Below are positions 14,566 to 19,916 of a stretch of 24,363 nt of DNA, piece by piece. The notes beneath the pieces were generated by a model. That model worked only from the letters and a program-made list of their open reading frames with translations, made no database searches and was not told the origin of the DNA. Made by a program: the position numbers and the translations under genes. Source of the DNA: a virus; IMG/VR virus record IMGVR_UViG_3300009152_000200, positions 1 through 24,363 of that record. One strand, given 5' to 3'. Position 1 is the stretch's first letter. Each line of letters opens with the position of its first letter.

Positions 14566-15184
14566 TCTTGACTTTCATAAGTTTATTGATTTTGTCATCC
14601 AGTTCAGCAATAAATTGGACGATCTCAGCTTCCATTAGTTTGATATACATCTCATCCCGAGGGACACGTTTAACAAACAATTGAAGTTCCTCTGGCAGAC
14701 GATTGTCAAAAGACACAAAGTCACACCATTCACGACCCGTACACGCAAGCTGAAATTGCATCTGGGTGTAGTATTTTGTCGGCACATTTTCAGACAATAA
14801 AGTCTCAATGTGCGTGGCGGTGTTGGGGCATTTAATCTCTATCAGCCCATCATCGCCCACAAGCCCGTCAGGGGATGCACCAGCCATTTTAATTGTTGGG
14901 TGAGGTACAAACCCCACTTCATCAACCAAAACGTCTTTAAGCGCCTCGTATGCGGCTCGGGCAAGCGGTTCTGTTTCTGTGCCGTGTTGCATGGCGGCAT
15001 TGGTGAAACTCTCGCCTTTTTGCCCTGTCAAGCGTTCGCAGACAAGTTGAGCCATGTAATTGTCGCGACTGGCTGAGTAGCCTGATTTAGTCTTGGCGAT
15101 TACGTCAGCCACACGGGATGCCGTGACCTTGCCTATGCGAATGGCAAACCATTCGTCTGTGCCTTGTTCCATTAGTTCAATCAT
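14558..15184 (-). CDS. YqaJ-type (lambda exonuclease-like) PD-(D/E)XK nuclease
   Basis: 208 residues from the ATG at 15182-15184; AGGA stands six bases before it, though 15187 (next ATG) and 15214 (TAATG overlap with the annealing-protein gene) are possible. Motifs of the YqaJ/lambda-exo family are clear: QGTDEWFAIRIGKVTAS near the start, HGTETEP at 67-73, SPDG with Asp106, EIK with Glu116 and Lys118, and YYTQMQFQLACTG. The enzyme degrades one strand of double-stranded DNA from ends, giving single strands for the annealing protein encoded just upstream. It is the middle member of a SAK3-exonuclease-SSB-tip set. Confidence 0.92.
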   Translation of the reverse strand: MIELMEQGTDEWFAIRIGKVTASRVADVIAKTKSGYSASRDNYMAQLVCERLTGQKGESFTNAAMQHGTETEPLARAAYEALKDVLVDEVGFVPHPTIKMAGASPDGLVGDDGLIEIKCPNTATHIETLLSENVPTKYYTQMQFQLACTGREWCDFVSFDNRLPEELQLFVKRVPRDEMYIKLMEAEIVQFIAELDDKINKLMKVKNV

Positions 15185-15213
15185 CATGTTTCCTATTTGT
15201 CGTTTGCGCCACA

Positions 15214-15768
15214 TTACAGTTTCGCTTTTGCTATGTCTTTTGCTTGGATGACTTTCATCTGCCAGGCTTTGTCACCATCACAAGCTGCATACGCTACTTT
15301 GTAAGCAATCTTGAGTTCGTCTTGCGTGGTGGCGTTCTCGATGGATTTAAACAAGTCAACCATCGTTTCTGGGTCAATCGTTGACTCAGGTTCAGCACCG
15401 TTTGGTAAGTCTTCGCCAGCGTAGATGTACAGGCCAAGACCATGTAAGCTAAGTGCTTTGGTCATGCAACGCATGATTGATGTGTTGACCTGAAAAGCAT
15501 CAGGACTCTGAATAGCCTTATTGCGGTGATCCATCACGGGTAGCTGGCAAGTCATTGGCTTGTCAAACATGGTGACTGTGACCCAGACCATTGCTGTGCC
15601 GTTAATGTCCATGTAGCACTTGTCGCCAAACATTTCTACCTTGAACGTGGCTTTAGGGTCGGCCTTGAGTGCTTCAGCCCATCCCCAAGCCCATGACAAG
15701 TAAGTCAGGTTGGCTTTCTTTTCGGTGTGGTCGTTGACGTTGAGCGTCAGTAAGTTTGCGACTGTCAT
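15214..15768 (-). CDS. SAK3-type (DUF1071) single-strand annealing protein
   Basis: 184 residues. The region KANLTYLSWAWGWAEALK, then ATFKVEMFGDKCYMDINGTA, then VWVTVTMFDKPMTCQLPVMD, then NTSIMRCMTKALSLHGLGLY matches the DUF1071/SAK3 family of Rad52-like annealing proteins as I remember it. A less conserved helical tail follows. It would bind single-stranded ends made by the YqaJ nuclease and pair them with complementary DNA during phage recombination. AGGAG lies eight bases before the ATG, and the start overlaps the previous stop by four bases. Confidence 0.85.
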   Translation of the reverse strand: MTVANLLTLNVNDHTEKKANLTYLSWAWGWAEALKADPKATFKVEMFGDKCYMDINGTAMVWVTVTMFDKPMTCQLPVMDHRNKAIQSPDAFQVNTSIMRCMTKALSLHGLGLYIYAGEDLPNGAEPESTIDPETMVDLFKSIENATTQDELKIAYKVAYAACDGDKAWQMKVIQAKDIAKAKL

Positions 15769-15986
15769 GCTTCAACTCCTAAATTTTTAGCTATTCTTTC
15801 AATAGCATCTGCAACACTTGTGTTTAACGCTATGCCTATTAACCTTAACGATTCGTCAATTATTTCATCCCAATAAGGGTCTGCCTCTTTAATAGCGTCT
15901 AGCGTAGCTCTTGCATCTTCTAATGCAGCTATGTCTAAGCTGTTTACTTTGTAGAGTAAATCTACATCTTGCTGTAAAGAATTCAT
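15765..15986 (-). CDS. Small acidic helical protein, unknown function
   Basis: 73 residues, helical and acidic (MNSLQQDVDLLYKVNSLDIA, then LEDARATLDAIKEADPYWDE). There is no cysteine, membrane segment or known motif. It is linked to both neighbours by four-base ATGA overlaps, so it is made with the annealing protein. I do not recognise it. Confidence 0.65.
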   Translation of the reverse strand: MNSLQQDVDLLYKVNSLDIAALEDARATLDAIKEADPYWDEIIDESLRLIGIALNTSVADAIERIAKNLGVEA

Positions 15987-16168
15987 GCTTCATCCTTTAA
16001 ATAAGCCGTAAGGCGTTTGATTCTGTCTGCGTGATAGTCAGCCATGCGCCTGGCATATTCTTGGGCGCTGAGAGCCTCCAATAGCTTGCGTTGGGCTGAT
16101 TCAAGTTCATTGGCAGCCATTTCTTTGGCTGATGGCAAACGCCAGTAGTTTTTTAGTATGTCAATCAT
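15983..16168 (-). CDS. Small helical protein of a common phage type, unknown function
   Basis: 61 residues from the ATG at 16166-16168, which has AGGAA upstream and overlaps the previous stop (ATGA); a longer form to 16234 would overlap that gene further without a ribosome site. The sequence (MIDILKNYWRLPSAKEMAAN, then ELESAQRKLLEALSAQEYAR, then a tail KRLTAYLKDEA) is one amphipathic helix after a short start. Similar small proteins with YW-x-x-P-x-x-x-E-x-A occur in many phages of Proteobacteria. Their function is unknown. Confidence 0.65.
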   Translation of the reverse strand: MIDILKNYWRLPSAKEMAANELESAQRKLLEALSAQEYARRMADYHADRIKRLTAYLKDEA

Positions 16169-16392
16169 GCGTGTTTCCTTGCTCTGATACGCTCTGCAAT
16201 TACTGTAGATGGGTGAGGCCAACCTACTGCCCATTCATCTGCAATCTTTGCACACGCCTCACGCTCATGCTGTGCTACTAGATTGGCAAATGCAATGATC
16301 TCGTCAAGGTATTTGTACTCCCAGTTAATATCACCGTGCTCATCGCAAAGATCGGCTTTTATTCCCATCTCAATGATTTCATCTTGTGTCAT
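16165..16392 (-). CDS. Small hypothetical protein
   Basis: 75 residues from the ATG at 16390-16392. GGAG stands six bases before it, and this ATG shares its bases with the stop of the 30-residue gene upstream (TAATG). The sequence begins MTQDEIIEMGIKADLCDEHG and continues with a helix (FANLVAQHEREACAKIADEW) and a basic end (ERIRARKHA). The helix EREAC-x-x-(I/V)-A is frequent in small phage early proteins of unknown role. Confidence 0.65.
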   Translation of the reverse strand: MTQDEIIEMGIKADLCDEHGDINWEYKYLDEIIAFANLVAQHEREACAKIADEWAVGWPHPSTVIAERIRARKHA

Positions 16393-16484
16393 TAGCCTCT
16401 CCATGCGAGCATTACGCCCCAACCGCCAAAAATGATGATTGCCAGAGTGCATTCGATGAGTGTTTGAATAATCTTAGATTTCAT
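16392..16484 (-). CDS. 30-residue single-membrane-segment peptide
   Basis: The frame runs from ATG at 16482-16484 to TAA at 16392-16394. Its start lies inside the end of the 90-residue gene and its stop shares bases with the next ATG (TAATG). The peptide begins MKSKIIQTLIECTLAIIIFG and ends GWGVMLAWRG: a short basic start, one hydrophobic helix of about 18 residues, and a short polar end. Small size makes this call less sure, but the coupling on both sides and the membrane pattern support a real gene. The function is unknown. Confidence 0.5.
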   Translation of the reverse strand: MKSKIIQTLIECTLAIIIFGGWGVMLAWRG

Positions 16485-16746
16485 TTTGTTCTTTCAACAT
16501 ACGTTCGTGGTGAATCTTGACTTCAGACATAAGATGCTCTGAGTTCTCTTTGTCGAGGTCATAGGTAATGTCTTCACCCCGTTGGTCGTACACAAACACA
16601 TCGTAGATTTCGGCTGTGTCGTGGTCGTAGGGTTGATTGCGTTCTGCTGGGTAGTGGTCATACCCAACACGGACTTTTTCAAGTGTGTTGCCGTCATCGT
16701 ATGTGACGTATTCATCGAAGTAGTAGCGGAGGTTGAAGTCGATCAT
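16474..16746 (-). CDS. First gene of the leftward early operon, unknown acidic protein
   Basis: 90 residues, rich in Asp, Glu and Tyr (MIDFNLRYYFDEYVTYDDGN, then YDHYPAERNQPYDHDTAEIY). There is no membrane segment or cysteine. The composition is that of a small, soluble, beta-rich early protein; I do not recognise it. AAGG lies about seven bases before the ATG. A leader hairpin stands just upstream at 16764-16780. As the first gene after the control region it should be expressed early. A different frame in the same stretch is a shadow. Confidence 0.65.
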   Translation of the reverse strand: MIDFNLRYYFDEYVTYDDGNTLEKVRVGYDHYPAERNQPYDHDTAEIYDVFVYDQRGEDITYDLDKENSEHLMSEVKIHHERMLKEQNEI

Positions 16747-16763
16747 TTTGTGCCTTAAATAGA

Positions 16764-16780
16764 CCCCGAGAAGTTCAGGG
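16764..16780 (-). promoter_or_regulatory. Leader hairpin before the leftward operon
   Basis: Read on the minus strand this is CCCTGA-ACTTC-TCGGGG, a six-pair stem (one G-U pair) with a five-base loop. On the plus strand the fourth pair would be C-A, so the stem is continuous only in the leftward transcript. It ends about 17 bases before the first ATG, close to the AAGG ribosome site. There is no T run after it, so it is not a simple terminator. Confidence 0.4.
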
Positions 16781-16789
16781 CATGACGCT

Positions 16790-16817
16790 ACTGTACATCA
16801 AAATTAACAACACGCAA
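16790..16817 (-). promoter_or_regulatory. Weak candidate promoter for the leftward operon
   Basis: On the minus strand TTGCGT (16817-16812) and TACAGT (16795-16790) are 16 bases apart. Both match the sigma-70 boxes only in part (three and four of six). Transcription would start near 16783, just before the leader hairpin. Other AT-rich hexamers lie nearby, for example TATAAA near 16830 on the minus strand, so the exact place is uncertain. Confidence 0.25.
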
Positions 16818-16844
16818 AATTTATTTATAAGGACTTTCCCTAAT

Positions 16845-16860
16845 GTTGTATTTATGCAAC
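16845..16860. promoter_or_regulatory. Imperfect inverted repeat, candidate operator 1
   Basis: GTTGTATTTATGCAAC: the half-sites GTTGTATT and, on the other strand, GTTGCATA agree at six of eight positions. It lies 33 bases before the Cro-like gene, between the rightward promoter and the leftward operon. A repressor site is inferred from symmetry and position. Confidence 0.4.
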
Positions 16861-16861
16861 T

Positions 16862-16882
16862 TAGCAAATGTTTAGTTTGCTA
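16862..16882. promoter_or_regulatory. Perfect 7-bp inverted repeat, candidate operator 2
   Basis: TAGCAAA (16862-16868) and TTTGCTA (16876-16882) are exact inverted copies separated by seven bases. The right arm covers the TG of the extended -10 element and its first bases, so a protein bound here would block the promoter of the Cro-like gene. The 14-base centre-to-centre distance is suitable for a small helix-turn-helix dimer. Confidence 0.55.
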
Positions 16883-16886
16883 TACT
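16878..16886 (+). promoter_or_regulatory. Extended -10 promoter of the Cro-like gene (leaderless transcript)
   Basis: TGCTATACT holds the extended -10 TGn followed by TATACT (five of six to TATAAT). No good -35 box is seen at 16-18 bases, as expected for an extended -10 promoter. Start of transcription about seven bases after the box would be at or next to 16893, the A of the ATG. No ribosome-binding sequence lies before the ATG, in keeping with a leaderless mRNA. Confidence 0.5.
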
Positions 16887-16892
16887 GATTGC

Positions 16893-17045
16893 ATGGACAA
16901 ACAAAAAGCAATCACATTGGCTGGCTCACAGAGTGAGCTTGCACGCATCTTGGGCATCTCAAGAGCAGCAGTACACAACTGGAAAACCATTCCGACTGGT
17001 CGTCTCTATCAATTGATGGTGGTCAAGCCAGAGTGGTTTTTGTAG
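16893..17045 (+). CDS. Cro-like helix-turn-helix repressor
   Basis: 50 residues from the ATG at 16893: MDKQKAITLAGSQSELARIL, then GISRAAVHNWKTIPTGRLYQ, ending VVKPEWFL. The helix-turn-helix is at about residues 12-30 (SQSELARILGISRAAVHNW), and the pattern is that of P22 Cro-type proteins (Q-x-x-x-A-x-x-LGIS-x-x-AVxxW). A longer form from 16782 would include the promoter and both inverted repeats as code, which is unlikely. The gene stands opposite the leftward operon, as cro does opposite the cI side in lambdoid phages, but no cI-like gene is visible. It probably controls both operons through the inverted repeats. Confidence 0.8.
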   Translation: MDKQKAITLAGSQSELARILGISRAAVHNWKTIPTGRLYQLMVVKPEWFL

Positions 17046-17068
17046 TAAAATAATTTGAAACACGGCTA

Positions 17069-17090
17069 GGTCTGAAGTCATGAGCAGACC
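17069..17090 (+). promoter_or_regulatory. Hairpin in the leader between cro-like and replication genes
   Basis: GGTCTG (17069-17074) and CAGACC (17085-17090) are exact inverted copies with a ten-base loop. There is no T run right after, but a pyrimidine stretch with TTTCTTTTTT follows at 17120-17129. The 105-base gap also holds CTCCCT (17102-17107) that can pair with AGGGAG (17130-17135). These may be a weak terminator or an RNA control element between the two genes. Confidence 0.35.
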
Positions 17091-17150
17091 GAAAAGAGTT
17101 CCTCCCTCTCCTGCCGCAGTTTCTTTTTTAGGGAGTGTAAAAGGCGAGTT

Positions 17151-17903
17151 ATGCACTATTACCAGTTCAACATTGGTGACTATCAAAGTCACACATCACA
17201 CCTTGACCCTCTTGAGGATTTGGCATATCGCAGAATGCTAGATTGGTGTTATTTACACGAAAAACCTTTACCTAAATCAACAGCGGAAATAGGCCGTTTA
17301 ATTCGCTTACGCGATGAAACTGTTGTCATACGCAACATTTTGAACGAGTTTTTTGTTGAAATTGAACTTGGATATTGGTCTGATAGAATTGGCAAAGAAA
17401 TTGAACATTTCAGGTCAAAAATCGAACAGGCGTCTAGGGCTGGTAAAGCATCCGCTGAACGCAGGATCAACGGACGTTCAACGGACGTTCAACCAACCAA
17501 TAACCATAAACCAATAACCAATAACCAAGAACCAATAGATATAGATGCTCACGCATCTTTGTCGGCAGAAGGTCTGCCCGACTGCCCTCACAAACAAATT
17601 TTATTGCTTTACAAGAAGCATTTGCCCAATCTGTCTCAGCCAAGGATTTGGGAAGGGGCGCGTCAAGTTAATCTTAAACAACGGTGGAGGCAAGCTGCTA
17701 AACCATCTAACTATTCGCCTGAAGGTTATAAAAACATGGAAGATGGCTTGAAGTGGTGGGATTCTTTTTTTGCTTATGTTGCCAACGATACTAAGCTAGC
17801 TAATGGATTTCAAACTAAAGACAGAACGTGGTTGCCAGACTTAGAGTGGATTGTTAACGCAACAAACTTTGCCAAAATTATTGACGGGAAATACGCCAAA
17901 TGA
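17151..17903 (+). CDS. DUF1376-type phage replication initiation protein
   Basis: 250 residues. Residues 1 to about 100 match the DUF1376/YdaU-like domain (MHYYQFNIGDYQSHTSHLDP, then LEDLAYRRMLDWCYLHEKPL, then LPKSTAEIGRLI), a winged-helix unit in phage replication proteins. A basic helix (ASRAGKASAERR) is followed by a low-complexity Asn/Gln/Pro linker at about 110-135. The C-terminal region (LYKKHLPNLSQPRIWEGARQ to the end) looks like a primosome-type domain that could recruit host helicase. The linker DNA is an array of short repeats, so the gene may hold the origin, as lambda O does. AAGGCGAG precedes the ATG. Confidence 0.8.
   Translation: MHYYQFNIGDYQSHTSHLDPLEDLAYRRMLDWCYLHEKPLPKSTAEIGRLIRLRDETVVIRNILNEFFVEIELGYWSDRIGKEIEHFRSKIEQASRAGKASAERRINGRSTDVQPTNNHKPITNNQEPIDIDAHASLSAEGLPDCPHKQILLLYKKHLPNLSQPRIWEGARQVNLKQRWRQAAKPSNYSPEGYKNMEDGLKWWDSFFAYVANDTKLANGFQTKDRTWLPDLEWIVNATNFAKIIDGKYAK
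17468..17537 (+). repeat. Short direct-repeat array inside the replication gene (candidate origin)
   Basis: Two tandem copies of CAACGGACGTT (17468-17489) are followed by AACC units and five 7-bp units: AATAACC (17499-17505), ATAAACC, AATAACC, AATAACC and AAGAACC (17527-17533). The code is the linker with QPTNNHKPITNNQEPI. The array is AT-rich, G-poor on this strand, and set in the middle of a replication initiator gene, which is where lambdoid phages keep their iterons. Origin function is inferred. Confidence 0.55.
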
Positions 17904-18118
17904 CATTTGCTAAACCAAACCGATATGAAATTCCTGAAGAACAAAACACAAGTCTTTGTTCTGTGCCTGGTTGCACAAACTTGTGGTCAGTTAAGATTGA
18001 CAGCCCAAAATGCTCATTCCATCAATGGAATACAGGATCAAAACCAAAAGCCAAACCGTTGCCAGAACTAAAAGAAAAAACTGTTGCGCAATGGTATGAC
18101 GAGAAGGATGTTTTTTAA
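17900..18118 (+). CDS. Small Cys/His protein, probable zinc knuckle
   Basis: 72 residues. Cys20, Cys25, Cys38 and His41 (SLCSVPGCTNLWSVK, then PKCSFHQW) give a C-x4-C-x12-C-x2-H pattern able to bind one zinc ion. The tail is basic with prolines (GSKPKAKPLPELKEKT). It overlaps the replication gene by four bases (ATGA) and is likely made with it. A role in replication or transcription control is possible, but I do not recognise the family. Confidence 0.7.
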   Translation: MTFAKPNRYEIPEEQNTSLCSVPGCTNLWSVKIDSPKCSFHQWNTGSKPKAKPLPELKEKTVAQWYDEKDVF

Positions 18119-18139
18119 TGAATTTTCATTGGCCTATTG

Positions 18140-18355
18140 ATGACTCCAAAAGAATTGGAACATTTCAAGAACTGCGAAGCCCAAGAGTGGACGAGGCGGT
18201 ACAAACAGAAGAAATTGACGATTGGCTCGAGCAAAGCGTTGCTCTGGTGGCAAGGAGTGTTGCTGGACTTGCAAAAAATCAGAGGCGAGTCCGCTACTTT
18301 GGATTTGAGACAACGCATGAACAGGATTCAAGATGAGATACGCAGCAAGGGTTGA
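18140..18355 (+). CDS. Small basic helical protein of a common phage type
   Basis: 71 residues from the ATG at 18140. The sequence (MTPKELEHFKNCEAQEWTRR, then YKQKKLTIGSSKALLWWQGV, then RQRMNRIQDEIRSKG) matches a small phage family known to me by the EAQEW-x-RRY and WW patterns; its function is unknown. A second frame starting at 18118 covers the same stretch but has no such pattern and was left out. No clear ribosome site is seen before 18140. The gene overlaps the nuclease gene by 23 bases. Confidence 0.75.
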   Translation: MTPKELEHFKNCEAQEWTRRYKQKKLTIGSSKALLWWQGVLLDLQKIRGESATLDLRQRMNRIQDEIRSKG

Positions 18356-18599
18356 CGCAAACCAAGACCAAATAGTTTCAGCATTAAGAGCCGCTGGCGC
18401 TTATGTCTGGATTATTGGTCTGCCTGTTGACCTTTTGGTGGGCTACAAGAATCACACGTTCTTGGTGGAGATCAAAACAGACTCTAAAAAGCGTTTAACG
18501 AAGCTACAATCCGATTTTTTTGATAATTGGTCTGGAAGTACCTTGGCACGAGTTGACAGCCCTGAAGCGGCTTTACGCATGATCGGAGTGGTCAAATGA
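18333..18599 (+). CDS. VRR-NUC-like / resolvase-like PD-(D/E)XK nuclease
   Basis: 88 residues, a minimal nuclease domain. After RVDANQDQIVSALRAAGAYV come Asp33 (GLPVDLLVGY) and Glu46-x-Lys48 (FLVEIKTD), with KLTKLQSDF-type residues (here RLTKLQSDFFDNW) and Gln59 behind them: the PD-(D/E)XK core of the VRR-NUC group. Stand-alone VRR-NUC proteins of phages are thought to cut branched DNA or flaps. Its place after the replication gene supports a role in processing replicating DNA. AGGA lies six bases before the ATG, and the stop overlaps the next start. Confidence 0.82.
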   Translation: MRYAARVDANQDQIVSALRAAGAYVWIIGLPVDLLVGYKNHTFLVEIKTDSKKRLTKLQSDFFDNWSGSTLARVDSPEAALRMIGVVK

Positions 18600-18928
18600 A
18601 AGCGCCTTACAAAGCAATCGAATTTATCCTTGAGCAAGCCCCAAAGTTTGCTGTTGCTAAATCGCAACGGATTTACCTTGAGGAATACCGCAAGACCAAA
18701 AAAGCCTTGCTCATGAAAGATGCGTTGACAAAAGGCTTTGATTCAGCCGTGGCACAAGAGCGTGAGGCTTATGCGCACCCTGAATACCAAGAACTATTGC
18801 AGGGCTTGGCTGCGGCAATTGAGCAAGAAGAACTTTTAAAATGGAAGCTAGCGGCTGCCCAGATGAAATCAGACATTTGGCGTTCAGAGCAAGCAAGCGA
18901 GCGCCTTGGCGTAAAAACAACGGAGTAA
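18596..18928 (+). CDS. Conserved-type helical phage protein, unknown function
   Basis: 110 residues, almost all helical and charged. The part REAYAHPEYQELLQGLAAAI, then QEELLKWKLAAAQMKSDIWR, then SEQASER is a pattern I have seen in phage genes between replication and packaging genes; there is no known function. GGAG lies seven bases before the ATG, which overlaps the nuclease stop by four bases. Confidence 0.75.
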   Translation: MKAPYKAIEFILEQAPKFAVAKSQRIYLEEYRKTKKALLMKDALTKGFDSAVAQEREAYAHPEYQELLQGLAAAIEQEELLKWKLAAAQMKSDIWRSEQASERLGVKTTE

Positions 18929-18932
18929 ACTT

Positions 18933-19163
18933 ATGATGTGTCCGCGCTGTAGCTCTGAAAACCTTAAAGTTTTAGATACCCGATCAACCCCTGAATTTGT
19001 TAGCCGAAGACGCATTTGCATCAACGGACACAAATTTCTAACCAAAGAATATGCAATACCTGAAGCACAAGTATGTGAGAAGCCAGAAACTTCTCAAGTT
19101 AGTGGCGGCTCTCTCTTGTCAAAGCTGTGGCATGGACAATGGCGTCCAAGCGGCTCACAGTAA
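18933..19163 (+). CDS. NrdR-like zinc-ribbon protein, out-of-frame overlap with the next gene
   Basis: 76 residues. Residues 1-40 (MMCPRCSSENLKVLDTRSTP, then FVSRRRICINGHKFLTKEY) match the zinc ribbon at the start of NrdR-type regulators: Cys3-x2-Cys6, Cys29 and a His33 or second ligand, with the DTR and RRR signatures. The ATP-cone domain that makes NrdR a dNTP sensor is absent; the remaining 36 residues have no visible fold and overlap the next gene by 113 bases in another frame. GGAG lies seven bases upstream. It may be a small DNA-binding factor. Confidence 0.65.
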   Translation: MMCPRCSSENLKVLDTRSTPEFVSRRRICINGHKFLTKEYAIPEAQVCEKPETSQVSGGSLLSKLWHGQWRPSGSQ

Positions 19164-19365
19164 TTGGGGCGGTGGAAAGGGTAAAGGCATCAAAGCAGAT
19201 GACAACCTAGTGGCTGCTTTATGCCTCAAATGCCATTACAAAATAGACCAAGGTGCGCATCTGTCAAAGGACGAGCGCAAAGATATGTGGTTAAAAGCCC
19301 ACAAAGCTACGGTTGAGGCACTTGGCGACCGTTGGCCTACCGAAGTGCCAAAACCATCAATATGA
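19051..19365 (+). CDS. DUF1364-type HNH-like nuclease/zinc protein
   Basis: 104 residues. The start KHKYVRSQKLLKLVAAL, then CQSCG (Cys23, Cys26), AAHSNWGGGKGKGIKADDN with His36, and LCLKCHYKIDQG (Cys58, Cys61, His62) match the DUF1364 family, which has an HNH-like zinc fold found in lambdoid phages near recombination genes. It would cut or bind DNA, but the exact activity is not known to me. The ATG at 19051 lies inside the zinc-ribbon gene and lacks a strong ribosome site, so the two may be coupled. Confidence 0.8.
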   Translation: MQYLKHKYVRSQKLLKLVAALSCQSCGMDNGVQAAHSNWGGGKGKGIKADDNLVAALCLKCHYKIDQGAHLSKDERKDMWLKAHKATVEALGDRWPTEVPKPSI

Positions 19366-19554
19366 ACGCATATTGGGCAGAGGGGCAGACTTTTGCCCGT
19401 GAGCCTTTTCAGCGTTTTCAGACTCATGCTTTTTCAGTTCTTTTTCCAAAGCACCGATTCTGCGAATCTCCATGCGATGCTCAGATTCTTTTTCATAATG
19501 ACCGCCAGGTGTAGATTGGCGTTTCATTTCGGCAATTTTAAAGTTGGTAGCCAT
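19357..19554 (-). CDS. Isolated minus-strand small basic helical protein
   Basis: 65 residues: MATNFKIAEMKRQSTPGGHY, then a charged helix (MEIRRIGALEKELKKHESEN) and a basic end. AGGA lies about eight bases before the ATG, which supports this strand; the plus-strand frames here have no ribosome site and no sensible composition. It is the only leftward gene between 17151 and the window end, and its 3' end overlaps the DUF1364 gene's end by nine bases. The function is unknown. Confidence 0.65.
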   Translation of the reverse strand: MATNFKIAEMKRQSTPGGHYEKESEHRMEIRRIGALEKELKKHESENAEKAHGQKSAPLPNMRSY

Positions 19555-19578
19555 GATAAATTCCTGTTAAAATGGTGA

Positions 19579-19607
19579 TTGACATTGTGCCACATTGCGC
19601 ATAAAGT
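19579..19607 (+). promoter_or_regulatory. Candidate sigma-70 promoter before the 70-residue gene
   Basis: TTGACA (19579-19584, a perfect -35 box), a 17-base spacer, and TAAAGT (19602-19607, four of six). Transcription would start near 19614, 25 bases before the ATG at 19639. The spacer holds two similar 9- to 10-base direct repeats, ACATTGTGCC and ACATTGCGCA, 11 bases apart, on the same face of the helix, which may be a regulator site. Confidence 0.55.
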
Positions 19608-19638
19608 CAAAACCATAAATTCTTTGCAAGGAAAAATC

Positions 19639-19851
19639 ATGGGAAAAGCAGATACAACTATGGCTAAAAGCACAACTGGTGCAACAGCCCCTAAAGGTGC
19701 AACAGCTTCTGACCGTTCAGGCGAGCGCATGGAAAAACTGCGCGGTGGCGTAGCCATGGGCATGGAAGACAAAATGGGTGATAACAAGCAATTCAATACT
19801 GGCAAGACTGACGGTATTTGCTACACCAAAACCCGTTCAGAGTACCGCTAA
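19639..19851 (+). CDS. Small basic Gly/Thr/Ala-rich protein, unknown function
   Basis: 70 residues from the ATG at 19639, which has AAGGA seven bases upstream; a longer frame to 19579 would read through the promoter. The sequence begins MGKADTTMAKSTTGATAPKG and includes a repeated GAT-A pattern, MEKLRGGVAMGMEDKMG and the end YTKTRSEYR. It appears to have its own promoter, which suggests separate control. I do not recognise it. Confidence 0.7.
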   Translation: MGKADTTMAKSTTGATAPKGATASDRSGERMEKLRGGVAMGMEDKMGDNKQFNTGKTDGICYTKTRSEYR

Positions 19852-19916
19852 AAAGCGAAACCCAAACAGCCGAGCAGGGCTGAATGGGCTTCTAGGCACA
19901 ACAAAGAAAGGTTGTC

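Noticed and set aside
16782-16892. Upstream extension of the Cro-like gene
   Set aside because: It would include both inverted repeats and the promoter as code. The first Cro-type residues begin at the ATG at 16893.
18118-18336. 72-residue plus-strand frame starting in a TAATG overlap
   Set aside because: The frame at 18140-18355 covers the same bases and matches a known small phage family; the two are unlikely to be coded together. The overlap start is the only point in its favour.
19332-19514. Short plus-strand frames across 19332-19578
   Set aside because: They lack ribosome sites, while the minus-strand frame at 19357-19554 has AGGA before its ATG and a sensible helical product.
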